In this document: positions 9,871-20,263 of the stretch, piece after piece
How the letters are laid out: each line of letters starts with the position of its first letter
Numbering within the stretch: position 1 is the first letter of the stretch
From: Rhynchopus sp. YZ270_cl-10
Taxonomy: Eukaryota; Euglenozoa; Diplonemea; Diplonemida; Diplonemidae
NCBI GenBank assembly: GCA_964035575.1
Contig: OZ037845.1
Location: 1,364,001 to 1,428,000, forward strand
Reading direction: 5' to 3'
DNA: 64,000 nt
Position numbers and translations under genes: made by a program
The notes under the pieces: model-generated
Told to the model about the DNA's origin: nothing
The model's database searches: none
Seen by the model: the letters and a program-made list of their open reading frames with translations, nothing else

Positions 9871-10807
9871 GTGAAATAAAACTCGTGCAATTTTGCAGAT
9901 TATATGCCCTTTGTGTCACTCAATTGTAACCGAGAATGTAAGGCAGTGAGTATTTGATCTGCCCTTTATGTCGCGAAATACTATGTTTGGTGTTTTGACG
10001 TCTTCCAAGCAGATGGATATTCCCTCACTTGCACGCAATCTACCGAGGAACCGACTGCCTTTCTCAAAAGCCAGTACATGTCGGGGTGTCGAGGTCCGTG
10101 TCAATACAAAGCGGACCAAGTCGCTCGAGGTTTGAAAACCGCAAGAACTCGTCCCATTTCTTCTTGTACACCTCCTTGCTTCTCATACCCGCTGAGACTT
10201 GGTATCCGTAAGTGTCATGTATCCTGTCCTTCTTCGTTTTGGCAGTGTTTGAGGGTGTTTGAGGGGAGTGATGAAAAAGTTCTTTTTATTACTGAGTGAT
10301 TTTTTTTAACCAAAAGAAAACCGACGCAGGAGCTTTTCTGGAACTGTTTTATTCTCCCCACCCCAACAACATCACATTTCAGAAAAACATTGTTTTTTCG
10401 TTTTTGTTCACTTTCTTTTCTTCTCCCTCACACCTGTTTGCTGTGAATTAAATTTTTTCGTTTCGGCCTGGTCGCAAACGCGAGTTTTCCTGGAAGCGCA
10501 GGAAAAATGACTGGGGAGTGTTGGTGGCTCCGTGACGCCACAGAGCCGGCACACTCGTTGAGTGCCTCACAAAACCTCAAATTTATTCCGCTTTGATTTC
10601 ATTTATTGTCTTCACGCTTTATCGTTGTTGTTGGGTTGGGAAATAAAATTTCATTCTCCCATACATTATCGGTTACAATTGAGTGACAAAAGGGCACATT
10701 ATCACCCACCTTTGTGGGAATTCACAAAATTACACGAGTTTTATCCACTTTTTTTACCACATTAACCTCACCTTTCCCGATAACTGCGTTTCTACACCAT
10801 ACATTTC
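9871..10807. other. Intergenic, no feature identified
   Basis: Mixed-composition DNA. Reading frames here are short and lack family similarity on either strand. I see no repeat array or RNA gene. Confidence 0.4.
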
Positions 10808-12085
10808 ATTCATTAATCACACTCCACATTTACACTCATCACAGGATCGTGAAATCTGAACTGCATCTGCGATTGTGATGAGAAGCCTCGCCGCGTCTCC
10901 GACATTCAGCAACTCAAAACCCAAAGAGTATCACCCGCATCAATCCATTCTGAGTTTGCGGACTAAGATCTGGGGTGGAAGGGGGATGGGTACACTTTGT
11001 CAGTCACTGCTATTGCCATTTAACCCAGGGAGCATAGCTAGTGCAAGAAATTCGACTTTGGAAACCTTCCGGAAAGTCTGTCCTCTGCTTGCGGAGGACG
11101 AGGCACAAGAAAATATTGCGTTCCCCCAGAAAACCAGTGCACATTTCACACTCCTTGTGGGTGGTTTTGTTGCCTTTTTGTCACAGTAATTTTGGCCCAG
11201 GCATGCTCTTGAAGCATGACAATTTAGTGTGTATGGGGCAGGGTGTTGTTTTGTTCTGAATTCTCTTTGTTATAACATCTAAGTCAATCGCGGGTGGTGG
11301 TTTGTGTAGCGTGAGGCACTCTTTTTAACAAACTTCCTGCGGCTGCTAAAGCGTTATTTCTTCGGATTTAACAACGTACAGCGTAACATAGTGGATTCGC
11401 CTGGTCGACACAACCTTTGATAGATATGGGATAACCAACCCCCTTCGACCCCTTGTGGGTTCACTAAACAAGCCCTCGTGGTAGTTAAACACGATTGACA
11501 TTTACATTCCTAGAGATGAAAGAACAAGACAACACTTCTGTACCCGCGCATCAAAATTGTGGAAAACTTTGCACCCCAAACACCCTCAACAACGCCCGCC
11601 AAAAGGTGTCCCTTGTTGCTGGGAGTTGGTTCTCATGTTTGATGCCTGCACAGCGGGCATTCCTCTGAGTCCAACGCATGTTTGGCCTGTCTGCGGCGTT
11701 GCACTTCAGGTGCACGAAGACAGGGTCTGGTGGTAAATTTTGCGTAGTACTGCGACGTGGTACTGCGTGGGTCTGGGAATTTGGGTACCTGGGTACAGGA
11801 TATTGGTTGTCAAAGACATCTCCCACCATGCATTGAGGAGGGTAAGACAGTGTTCGCAGTTTCTACTTGATAGCATTACAACATTTAACTTCTCCACGGG
11901 GGTCTTGGGCCGTTCACTCGGTTATACCTTGACTACCGGAAGATATTCTTGAGGCCTTTTTGGTCTCTAGAATATCCGGTCTTCCCGAACGGAGGCACAC
12001 TTTGTGTGTTACTACGACCTGGCAACTTCCAGCAGTAGGTTAAGTAATCTTTCTTGTAAATTGTTGGATCATTATCTCCTCAGTG
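10808..12085. repeat. Segmental repeat, copy at 10.8 kb
   Basis: About 1.28 kb that recurs at 29033-30313. Both start CACATTTACACTCATCACAG and end with the M1 inverted-repeat element (here 11795-12085, truncated at its right end). A short minus-strand frame in both copies carries ATRDTFWRALL, but it is not clearly coding and I do not recognise it. Confidence 0.75.
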
Positions 12086-12169
12086 CATGAATGCCCCACG
12101 TGACTGGACACTTTTGTGTTTGTCATGTGGAGCTGTGGTTGCTCTTTCACGACTTTTTTCCTGTTCCTG

Positions 12170-12415
12170 GGTACCTGTTCCTGGACCTGGACCTGGGTAT
12201 CTGGGTACCTGGGTACCTGTGTACCTGGGTACCTGTGTACCTGGGTACCTGGGCACCTGGGTGTGCCTGTCGGACCCCAGGGTCCGGCAGTCGGACTCAG
12301 GGGTCCGACTGTGAGTCCGACAGTCGGACCCCTGAGTCCGACTGTCGGACTCAGGGGGTCCGACTGTCGGACCCCCTCGGACTCCGACAAAAGGGTCCGA
12401 CATTTCCAGGACAGA
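12170..12415. repeat. CCTGGGTAC minisatellite and GTCCGACAGTCGGAC palindrome cluster
   Basis: Imperfect tandem copies of CTGGGTACCTG and CTGTGTAC (12170-12265) lead into at least six palindromic GTCCGAC-TGTCGGAC units. The same palindrome occurs at 7268-7310. A 30-bp A-run follows at 12426. Confidence 0.8.
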
Positions 12416-12425
12416 CTGCACCGTG

Positions 12426-12462
<37 letters not shown>

Positions 12463-12832
12463 AAATACAATACGGTTGTGCAGATAAGCGTGATACAAAG
12501 GGGAAAAAAGCGGTGTTGCGCTATTTTTTGCTCAAAATCGGGTGTGGTAGTGTACTGACTGATCAAACTGGTAGCAGATTTCCTTAGCGAATTCCTTCAC
12601 ATTATTTTTTTGGTCGACCACGGGTCGACTGGTCGCCGGGGAGTTGCGTACCAACTAAACGAAATACGAACGAGATTTTGCTTGTGATTGTTGTTATTAT
12701 TATTTTTCATGCTCATCATCTTCGTCTGGTGGAAATTTTACGTGTCGCATTCCCACCTGTGTGGGTCAGCATGTATGGACACCTTGTCAAAAAATTGAAT
12801 GGGGGGAAGATTAAAAACTCTTGATAAGCAGA
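12416..12832. other. Intergenic, nothing identified
   Basis: Contains a long A-run and short self-complementary stretches such as TCGACCACGGGTCGACTGGTCG near 12613 (only partly palindromic). No gene is seen. Confidence 0.35.
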
Positions 12833-13152
12833 GCTCGGTTTGTTGTTAAAGACATCTTCTACCATGCATTGAGGAGGGTAAGACAGTGGTCGCAGTTTGT
12901 ACTTGATAGCATTACAACATTTAACTTCTCCACGGGGGTCTTGGGCCGTTCATTCGGTTATACCTTGACTACCGGAAGATATTCTTGAGGCCTTTTTGGT
13001 CTCTAGAATATCCGGTCTTCCCGAACGGAGGCACACTTTGTGTGTTACTACGACCTGGCAATTTCCAGCAGTAGGTTAAGTAATCTTTCTTGTAAATTGT
13101 TGGAACATTATCTCCTCAGTGTATGGTGGATGACTTATTTGACAACAAACCG
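12833..13152. mobile_element. M1 inverted-repeat MITE, copy 2
   Basis: Terminal inverted repeats of about 45 bp starting CGGTTTGTTGT and including CACCATGCATTGAGGAG. The core is nearly identical to 11795-12085 and 29989-30313 (contains ATATCCGGTCTTCCCGAACG). Like copy 3 it is followed closely by a CATGAT array. Confidence 0.75.
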
Positions 13153-13214
13153 ATGTGTTTGTCAAGTGGACTGCCTGGTCACTTTTCAGTGCTGGTGGTA
13201 ATTTTTGCGGTGAA

Positions 13215-13540
13215 CTTGATATGATGTACCCTAACATGTGGCCTATCATGTGCCCTATCATGTGGCCATAGGGCACATGATAGGGTACATGATAGGGCAC
13301 ATGATAGGATTCCCCGGTTCACATGATAGGTCACATGATAGGATTGATAGGGTCACATGATAGGGCACATGTTAGGGTACATGATAGGGCACATGTTAGG
13401 GTACATGATAGGGTGCATGATAGGGCACATGATAGGGCACATGATAGGTCACATGATAGGGTACATGTTAGGGTACATGATAGGGCACATGTTAGGATCC
13501 TAACATGTGCCCTATCATGTCACCCTATCATGTGACCCCC
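13215..13540. repeat. CATGAT-type array (array 2)
   Basis: Dozens of CACATGATAGGG, TACATGATAGGG and CACATGTTAGGG units, with inverted units at both ends (ATCATGTGCCCT). It ends at ATCATCCAGCGTGGTG, the complement of the sequence that starts arrays 1 and 3. Confidence 0.8.
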
Positions 13541-13556
13541 ATCATCCAGCGTGGTG

Positions 13557-14287
13557 TAGGTGCCCGCCGAGTCGTTTTTGGGCGAGTTGTCGGAACTTTA
13601 CGATTTCACCTAACAACTCGCCCAAAACTCGCACAACTCGGCCACAACTCGCCCTATACTCGGCACAACTCGCCCTATACTCGGCACAACTCGACCACAA
13701 CTCGGCCACAACTCGCCCATTTTTACAGGCAAAAACATACAGGGATGGGAGGGGACATTGTAAGGCTACACATGTAACGTTGGTTGGAACACATGATCTC
13801 AAGAAAAACAACCAGGGCTAAGGCCAAACGCCACTCATTACATGCACCTTGTCATATGACTAGTCATAGGTGGTAACTAGGTCGTGGTGGTCCATGGGAC
13901 CACCGTGTACACTCACGATTTTTGGTAATTGCTGGGGGGAATGGGATACTCCGTACATGGATACCCACACAGAACACACGGTTCCCCAGACATCTGTCAG
14001 GCAATCACTGATTCACTTCCCACAGGTCGGGCAGGCGCTGCCTGCCCATCTCTTTTCCTGTCTGCTATCGATTCCAGGTTCACAACGTTCGCACGTTTAG
14101 TCAAAATACTTTGGAATGCACAAGATAAAATGTGATGAGGTGTACCTGTGCACCTGTGTACCTGTGTACCTGTGTTTTTGTAGCCATAAAAAATCCCAAA
14201 AAAAAAACAACTCGCCCAAAAAAAATGGGCGAGTTGTTGGCCGAATTTGGGCGAGTTGCCGAGTTGTTTTAACTCGCCGGGCACCTA
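13557..14287. mobile_element. 731-bp inverted-repeat element with CGAGTTG repeats
   Basis: Ends are inverted: TAGGTGCCCG(C/G)CGAGT. Just inside are repeats of AACTCG(C/G)CC / GGCGAGTTG. The interior has no gene I can support. The left end abuts the CATGAT array unit at 13554. Confidence 0.6.
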
Positions 14288-15681
14288 TGCCTAGGGGGGG
14301 TCACAAGGGGAGAACAGTGCACTTTTTCAGGATTTTTTAATTCTACGCGTAGCGCAGTGTCCGACCCCACAAGTCACTACCCAAGACCCCCCGGAAAACG
14401 TCCTGGAGGCCCGAAAATACCAAAAATAGTGACCAGAAGTGACCAGAAAATGAAAATTCCGAAAAAAAATGGGGTCGTGGGACAGGGTTTGTACCTTGCC
14501 TATTCCTATTTTTAGCACATAAACGAGATATGGCCATGGCAACAGTACATGACTCATATTCTAGGAAGTAAATGACACATCTCGACTAATATCATCTAAT
14601 TGCGTTTGAATACAGCCAAAAGAAGACAAGACGGTCACCTGGCATCTGTATTTTGTGGGTCGTAGTGACCAATGCATACACGCGCTTAGGTACTCACACC
14701 ATTAATAGGCCAGGGGGTGATCAATTTAGGGAAGAAAATTAGTCAGGTGTAAATTATCGAGCAGATCTGCCGTCACTGCCTCACCCGGTCCGGTATCTTC
14801 CCTTTTAAAAGAAACACCTCGTGTGACTTTCCAGATATTGCAATGTCCAATTCCTCCCCTTGGTTTTGCAGTTCAGTCTGCAATAGCCCTGTACTAGCCG
14901 CGTATATGGATATCCAGTCGTAGACTCGACTAAAGCACCGCCCGCATCTGCCTCGTCTTCTTTATCTTCTTCAGACCCCACACTCAGATTACTGTGGGAG
15001 GAAAGAGACATCCCTCGTGGATACGACCAGGCTCGCCACAATATACAGCGGCAAGAGCGGGGTGTCCTCAAAGCTCACAAGGGCAAGGAACGCCGTATTG
15101 GGAACTTACGCATACTGCTCCAATGTGGCAATACTGCTTGACGACAAGCCGTACGCAATGACCGGCAGAGAGGAGTACGTGTGGGAGGCTCAATACACCA
15201 CACACGTCACTTCCCTCCCCTTTTCGCGCGTTTTCCTAAACCCAATCTCCCCAGGGCTTGCAGAATCGCCTCTGAGGACACCTTCAGCAGGCCCATTCCA
15301 CAGTGGATACGGCGCTTTGCCTTTACTGCCATTCCACTGCGTCTACACAAGGATTTTAGAGCAGACTTGGCGTAGAACCGCCTATACAGTACCCCCGGTA
15401 CTTTTCCCGCCCTCTCCATGCGTCCCAACGGTGTTTTTAATGGGTTTTGATTGTACCCCGATTTGCAAGGTGCCAAAGTACAAACCCTGTCCCAGGCCGT
15501 TTTTTTTTTTTTTGAAAATTTCGAATTAGACCCCCACAAGTGCTCAGAAGTGTCCAAAACCAGGCGGAATTGAATTGTAGGTCACCTGGGGACCATATTT
15601 TCTGGTTTTTCAGGGTGATGTCCATTTTTTTCTCAAAAAAAATTTTTTTTGGTCACTGTTCTCACTTTTTACATGGGATGT
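14288..15681. other. Intergenic, no supported gene
   Basis: Several overlapping frames on both strands around 14805-15530 have semi-coding composition, but none shows convincing family similarity. The 15380-15640 stretch is rich in homopolymers. Confidence 0.4.
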
Positions 15682-16059
15682 GACCCCCCCTACCCCCCCC
15701 CCCCCCCTTTTTTTTTCTCAGAATTTTATTTGACAAAGGTGACTAAGCACCTGAGGCTTAGGATCATCTGGTCAACTTTCTTTAGTTTCAGTGTTAGCGA
15801 CATATCTTCAAGCATAGTAATTCTCTACCTCTTCCCAAAAAAAATGAAGAAAAGGTACTTTTGGATGAGTCCAGAAAGAGCGAGATAAAGAACCCCCTAT
15901 TTGCCAAACCCTTCTTATTCGCTCTTTTTTCCAAAAAGAGCCGTAAATAACGTTAAAGAAACAATGAATGAAACGATGAAACGATTAAAAAAAGCCAGAA
16001 TTTTCCCCCTTTTCAGTTCGACAAGAAACTTGGCGACCAAATAATATTGGCGGATTTTG
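15682..16059 (+). repeat. 378-bp direct repeat, left copy of the methyltransferase upstream region
   Basis: Begins GACCCCCCCTACCCC and ends ATATTGGCGGATTTTG. It is almost identical to 31829-32207, which lies just upstream of the SpoU/TrmH gene at 32389. It includes one family-1 hairpin (15738-15785). The two copies bracket 15.77 kb of accessory DNA. Confidence 0.9.
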
Positions 16060-16494
16060 TGGGGTGTCCCGGGGGTACCACACCAACACCCACCTACACA
16101 CACTTTCACACCATTTCACCCCATTTCACCCCATTACGCCCATTACACATGAATTACAACGCCTTGTTGTTTTGGTCTTTACTAAAGGGATGTGCGGACG
16201 ACACCAAAAAATTGAATTTTTTTGCGAATATTTGCATACAATGCAACGAGCCGACCCCCTTTTATGCACCGAAATCCCTATACGTTACTGTATAAAGACC
16301 CGTGGAGCCACTTTAAATTGACTTCTACTCCACAAAAGTGGTCGATTTTTTTTTTTATGGTGAAAAGCGGGGAGCTCGGAAATTCACTGCCGCTGGTTTT
16401 CAGGGGGGGAAAATTACATGTCACACACCCACCTCACCGAGAGCCAAAACAGAAATACGCTCGCCTTGAAATTTTTTTCTGGATTTTTTTTTTT
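16060..16494. other. Intergenic between duplication and DIRS-like fossil
   Basis: Contains CATTTCACCCCATTACACC-type repeats (also at 23115-23150, each time followed by ATGAATTAC). No gene is seen. Confidence 0.4.
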
Positions 16495-19400
16495 ATTCCT
16501 ACAAGCGTAGCTTAAAGGAGAAATAGTTCCTCAGATACGGTCGCCAATCACCCCTCAAACAGGGTAATTGAGCAATCAACGAAAAATATTTATTACAATC
16601 AACTATGTTCATTATGGAGTTCTGCTTGGATAGCGCGCGACTCGCTTATGATGCGGTCGTAGAAGGTTGGGATCGTTTTGTGTTTGTACGTGCGAGAGGA
16701 TGAAGATACGGCTTTGGTGGGTTTGGACGATGGTGACCTGCGGGAGAGTTTTCGGACAAAAACAGAAGATATGGTCTAAGAAAATAAATTGAGTGAACAC
16801 TGTGCAAGACCTCAAATTATGTGAGGAGATACACGAATGAAAATAAAGACAAACAAAAAAATGATAAACAGTGCAAAGGGCTCACCGCCGGCTGACCACC
16901 ATATCAGCGAAAAGGGAGTCGCACCAGAGAATTATGTGCAACCGTCGGCCTAGGTAGGTAACGGTATGAAAGACCCAAAAAAACGACGGCTTGCCACGCG
17001 GTGAAGTCGTGAAGGGCACAAAGAAATTGGTAGGTAACGGTATGAAAGACCCAAAAAACGACGACTTGCCACGCGGTGAAGTCGTGAAGGGCACAAAGAA
17101 ATTGGCGGCTTACCACGCGGTGAAGTCGGAAAAGTCAACAACCACGGGGGAAAGACGGGAAGACACAACGACAAAAAGACGACTTACCACGCGGTGAAGT
17201 CGGAAAAGGCAACAAAAAGAGAACAAAATAAGGGGAAAACGGGAATATGGGAGAGGTGTCAGACGACGAGTTCAACAAGGATTTCGAGACGCTGCGTTTA
17301 GAGGGCATTCCGTATGTTTTTTGGACAGGGTTTTTAGAGAGTGACATGTGGGACGAGCTGGTGAAGACAGTCGCGCCTAACTGTGGACAATCTTTGGGTG
17401 GTTTCATTTTGAACTGGTGTCGGAACCGGGCACGCGTACGCCAGCTTTGATAATGCCGTGTGTGTAGCCGTCGCTCGCGAGCCGCACAGCTTTGCGCTAA
17501 CTGAGGTCAACAAAAGCAACGAAGGTTTTGTGGAGGAGAAGAAGCCGAACGTCGAAAAGGCAAGCCAACGAAGGAGCGGGACCAACACGATGACAACACG
17601 GTAACACACGAATAGTACAGCAGTACCCATACCGGTGCGGAGAGCACACCATCATGCTGCTGCGTTTCCGAGCACATACTTTAGCGTTTCGTTTTGAAGC
17701 ACATGAGAAGCAGTTAAACCACCATGCACCGTGCGACCTCCGGAAGGCAGCGCCGGAGTTTTGTGTTTGCAGAATTTCAGACCTCGGTTTTGGAAGGAAG
17801 CAAGGCCACGTTAGATGACAGACATGATGATCATTTTCTGCCTGCCGCCGTCGCAGTAAAGTTGCGCAACCGTGATCAGGGTCAACACCAGGCACGAGTT
17901 TCAGCGTCACCGCACCTTCACAAAGACGTAGAGTCGCGCATACTCACCACCCACACGTTGTGCGCGAAGACAGGTGCCTCAGAATAAAGGGGGAGAGACA
18001 TGAAAATAGAAATGATGTACGAATGGGATATATAATAAACGGTGCACAGGGCTGATAAGAAGACCGCGGTGTGCGTTTTGTGGAAGGCTGGTGCAGGGAC
18101 TGGTGTTTTGCAGGCTGTGATACCCTGTCGTGCCTAGGGAGCTTTTTGCAGTTTATACGGACCAAAACAATTATAAGAACGATGCGTAGGGGGATTCAAT
18201 GCAAAGAAAAGGAGGATGGAGTTGAGAAGGGTTGAGAATCAGAGTGTTGCAGTTTAAAGGGAAGGAAACGACACTAGCAAAACATTGAGAGTATACCGGT
18301 TCTGCTGAAGATAACAACAGTTTATGCTAAGGGTAACAACAGTTTATGCTGAAGGTTAATACAGGTTAGGCTGAAGGTAACAACAGTTTATGTTAAAGGT
18401 TAATACAGGTTATGCTGAAGGTAACTACAGGTTATCCTGAAGATAACATCAGTTTATGCTGAAGGTAAATACAGGTTATGCTAAAGATTAGTACAGGTTA
18501 TGCTGAAGATAACAAACAGAATGTACAGGTATGCTGAAGAGGCAGAATGAATACAAAGAAGAAGGGGAAGACCACGTTGTGGAGTCTATGGGATCCAGAC
18601 GGAGGCAGAATAATGTAACGCAGTGAACGAGCAGCTGGAACATGCAGTGGTTTCTTCTTTCGTGGGCAGCAGCGCAGCGTGGGGAGGAGACTGGAAGAGC
18701 TCCGAGACGAGAGGTGGTGGAAGCAACCGGAGAAGAGGGATCGTGGAAGGGCCACATGCATGCTGAAGGAACCCAGAGGAGTTTAACGGCTAAACGGGGA
18801 TTCGAGACCCACCGTGGGTGTGCACAAGAAAAACATGGGTTTGCTGATTCGTCTCTGCTGGTACGCAGCCGCTAGGTAGGAGATGCCCACGATGCCGGAG
18901 GTGATCAGTATGTCTAGGGAAAAATGGGTGGCGATGACGGATGACGAGCGCCTTTTTTGCAATTCCTTCTGGATAAAGAAGACATGCGGAACACGATGAA
19001 GTTGGGCGGTGAGAGGGGCATCAAGATGCGCATAGATACTTATCCTTCCGATGGTTGGGAGCTTGCCCCTGCAGGAGTGCAAACGCGCAACGATGGTTTT
19101 TGCCGGTGCTGACAGTGTACGCGGAGGTTGTGGAGAGATGCAACGTCGTTAATTTGGAGTTGAAATGTGACCCTCTGGTTTGGTACACCCCTGCAGCAGT
19201 TTGATGTTCTTGGCGTTTACACTTCGGCCTATAAACCGGGAGATACCGCATGTCTGAATGGTAGAGAGACATACTGCTCTCCTCCCACCAGCAAGGGTAC
19301 ACTGTCGGAAGATGTACCTGAGGGGGTTTTTGATAGGGTGTGTTGTCCTATGTCGGGTCTGCGTTAGGGAGGAGTTTGGATGAGGACGAATCGTTTGTGG

Positions 19401-20151
19401 GATACGGAGCTGCTTGCTTTCTGGGATCACGAGTGTTGTAGAGTCGGGCTGGAGGTCCCTTAAGAAAAATGTTACGAACCGATTCCATCCCAACTGAGAG
19501 AAGAAAAGTCTGAACGGACGCGAGTTTTTCGAACACGGGGATGCATCGTATGCAGGTGGACAATGCGGATGTGTCGCAGCTATTAACAAAGGTCAGTCCC
19601 AGTGTTTTCTTCCGGTGTGCGTTTTCGGCGTGTGAAGTAATAGGGGATGACAGGCATGGTAGAATGGGTCCCAACAGGAGAGCTGCGGGTCTGACACGAG
19701 GTGAATGGAGCCCCGAGCTGATCGAGAACAGACAAGGCGACGAAGGTCGACCAGGTGCGGGGCAGCATGTCGGCACTCATGTCAGCGCAATGGGCCGCGT
19801 GTAACGAATGTTTTTGGGTTAGTTAAGTGATCTCTGCGTTATTAGGACGCGTCAGTGTATTTGTTCAGTGAATCGTTGGCCCATCTTTAGTTTAAAGTAG
19901 ACCTCTGCTAATCGGAGGGATTTTGTGGTTCAGCTCTATGAGCAGTCCCTAGGGGGTTTGGGTGCAATCAACGAAAAAACCTTTTTTCCTTTTACTTACC
20001 TATCAGAGTTACTATTTTTATTCCTACAAGCGTAGCTTAAAGGAGAAATAGTTCCTCAGATACGGTCGCCAATCACCCCTCAAACAGGGTAATTGAGCAA
20101 TCAACGAAAAAACCTTTTTTCCTTTTACTTACCTATCAGAGTTACTATTTT
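16495..20151 (+). mobile_element. Fossil DIRS-like retroelement with split direct repeats
   Basis: The ends have the split-direct-repeat order A1 - interior - B1 - A2 - B2 known from the PAT/Ngaro/VIPER branch of DIRS-order retroelements. A1 (16495-16571) and A2 (20020-20096) are 77 bp and identical; B1 (19964-20019) and B2 (20097-20151) match. The interior retains pieces recognisable on the + strand as the end of an RNase H domain (about 19550-19720), similar to the element at 49464-53718. It also carries 73-bp tandem units at about 16960-17110 and 22-bp units at 18300-18530. No long reading frame remains, so the element is broken, with several breaks. The outer ends lie in oligo-T with no target duplication. 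Identical end repeats suggest recent movement or gene conversion. Confidence 0.7.
18300..18530. repeat. Tandem ~22-bp repeat inside the DIRS-like fossil
   Basis: About ten imperfect copies of a unit like GGTTATGCTGAAGGTAA(C/A)TACA. Confidence 0.8.
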
Positions 20152-20263
20152 TTTTGGATCCGGCCGTTTCGAAACGTTCAATTGCGGGGTCGGACGATCA
20201 AAAATATGCATCTCACATTTCTGAGTGCAAAATATGAAAAAGTATACGGAGAACCATGGAATG

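Noticed and set aside
12087-12487. Frames of 75-123 codons over the CTGGGTAC/GTCCGAC cluster
   Set aside because: Repeat-derived and open on both strands; no coding signal outside the repeats.
15207-15420. Minus-strand segment with faint resemblance to histone H4 (AKSALKSLCRRSG...GLLKVSSEAI)
   Set aside because: Only scattered identities, no N- or C-terminal tail match, and the opposite strand is equally open; likely chance.
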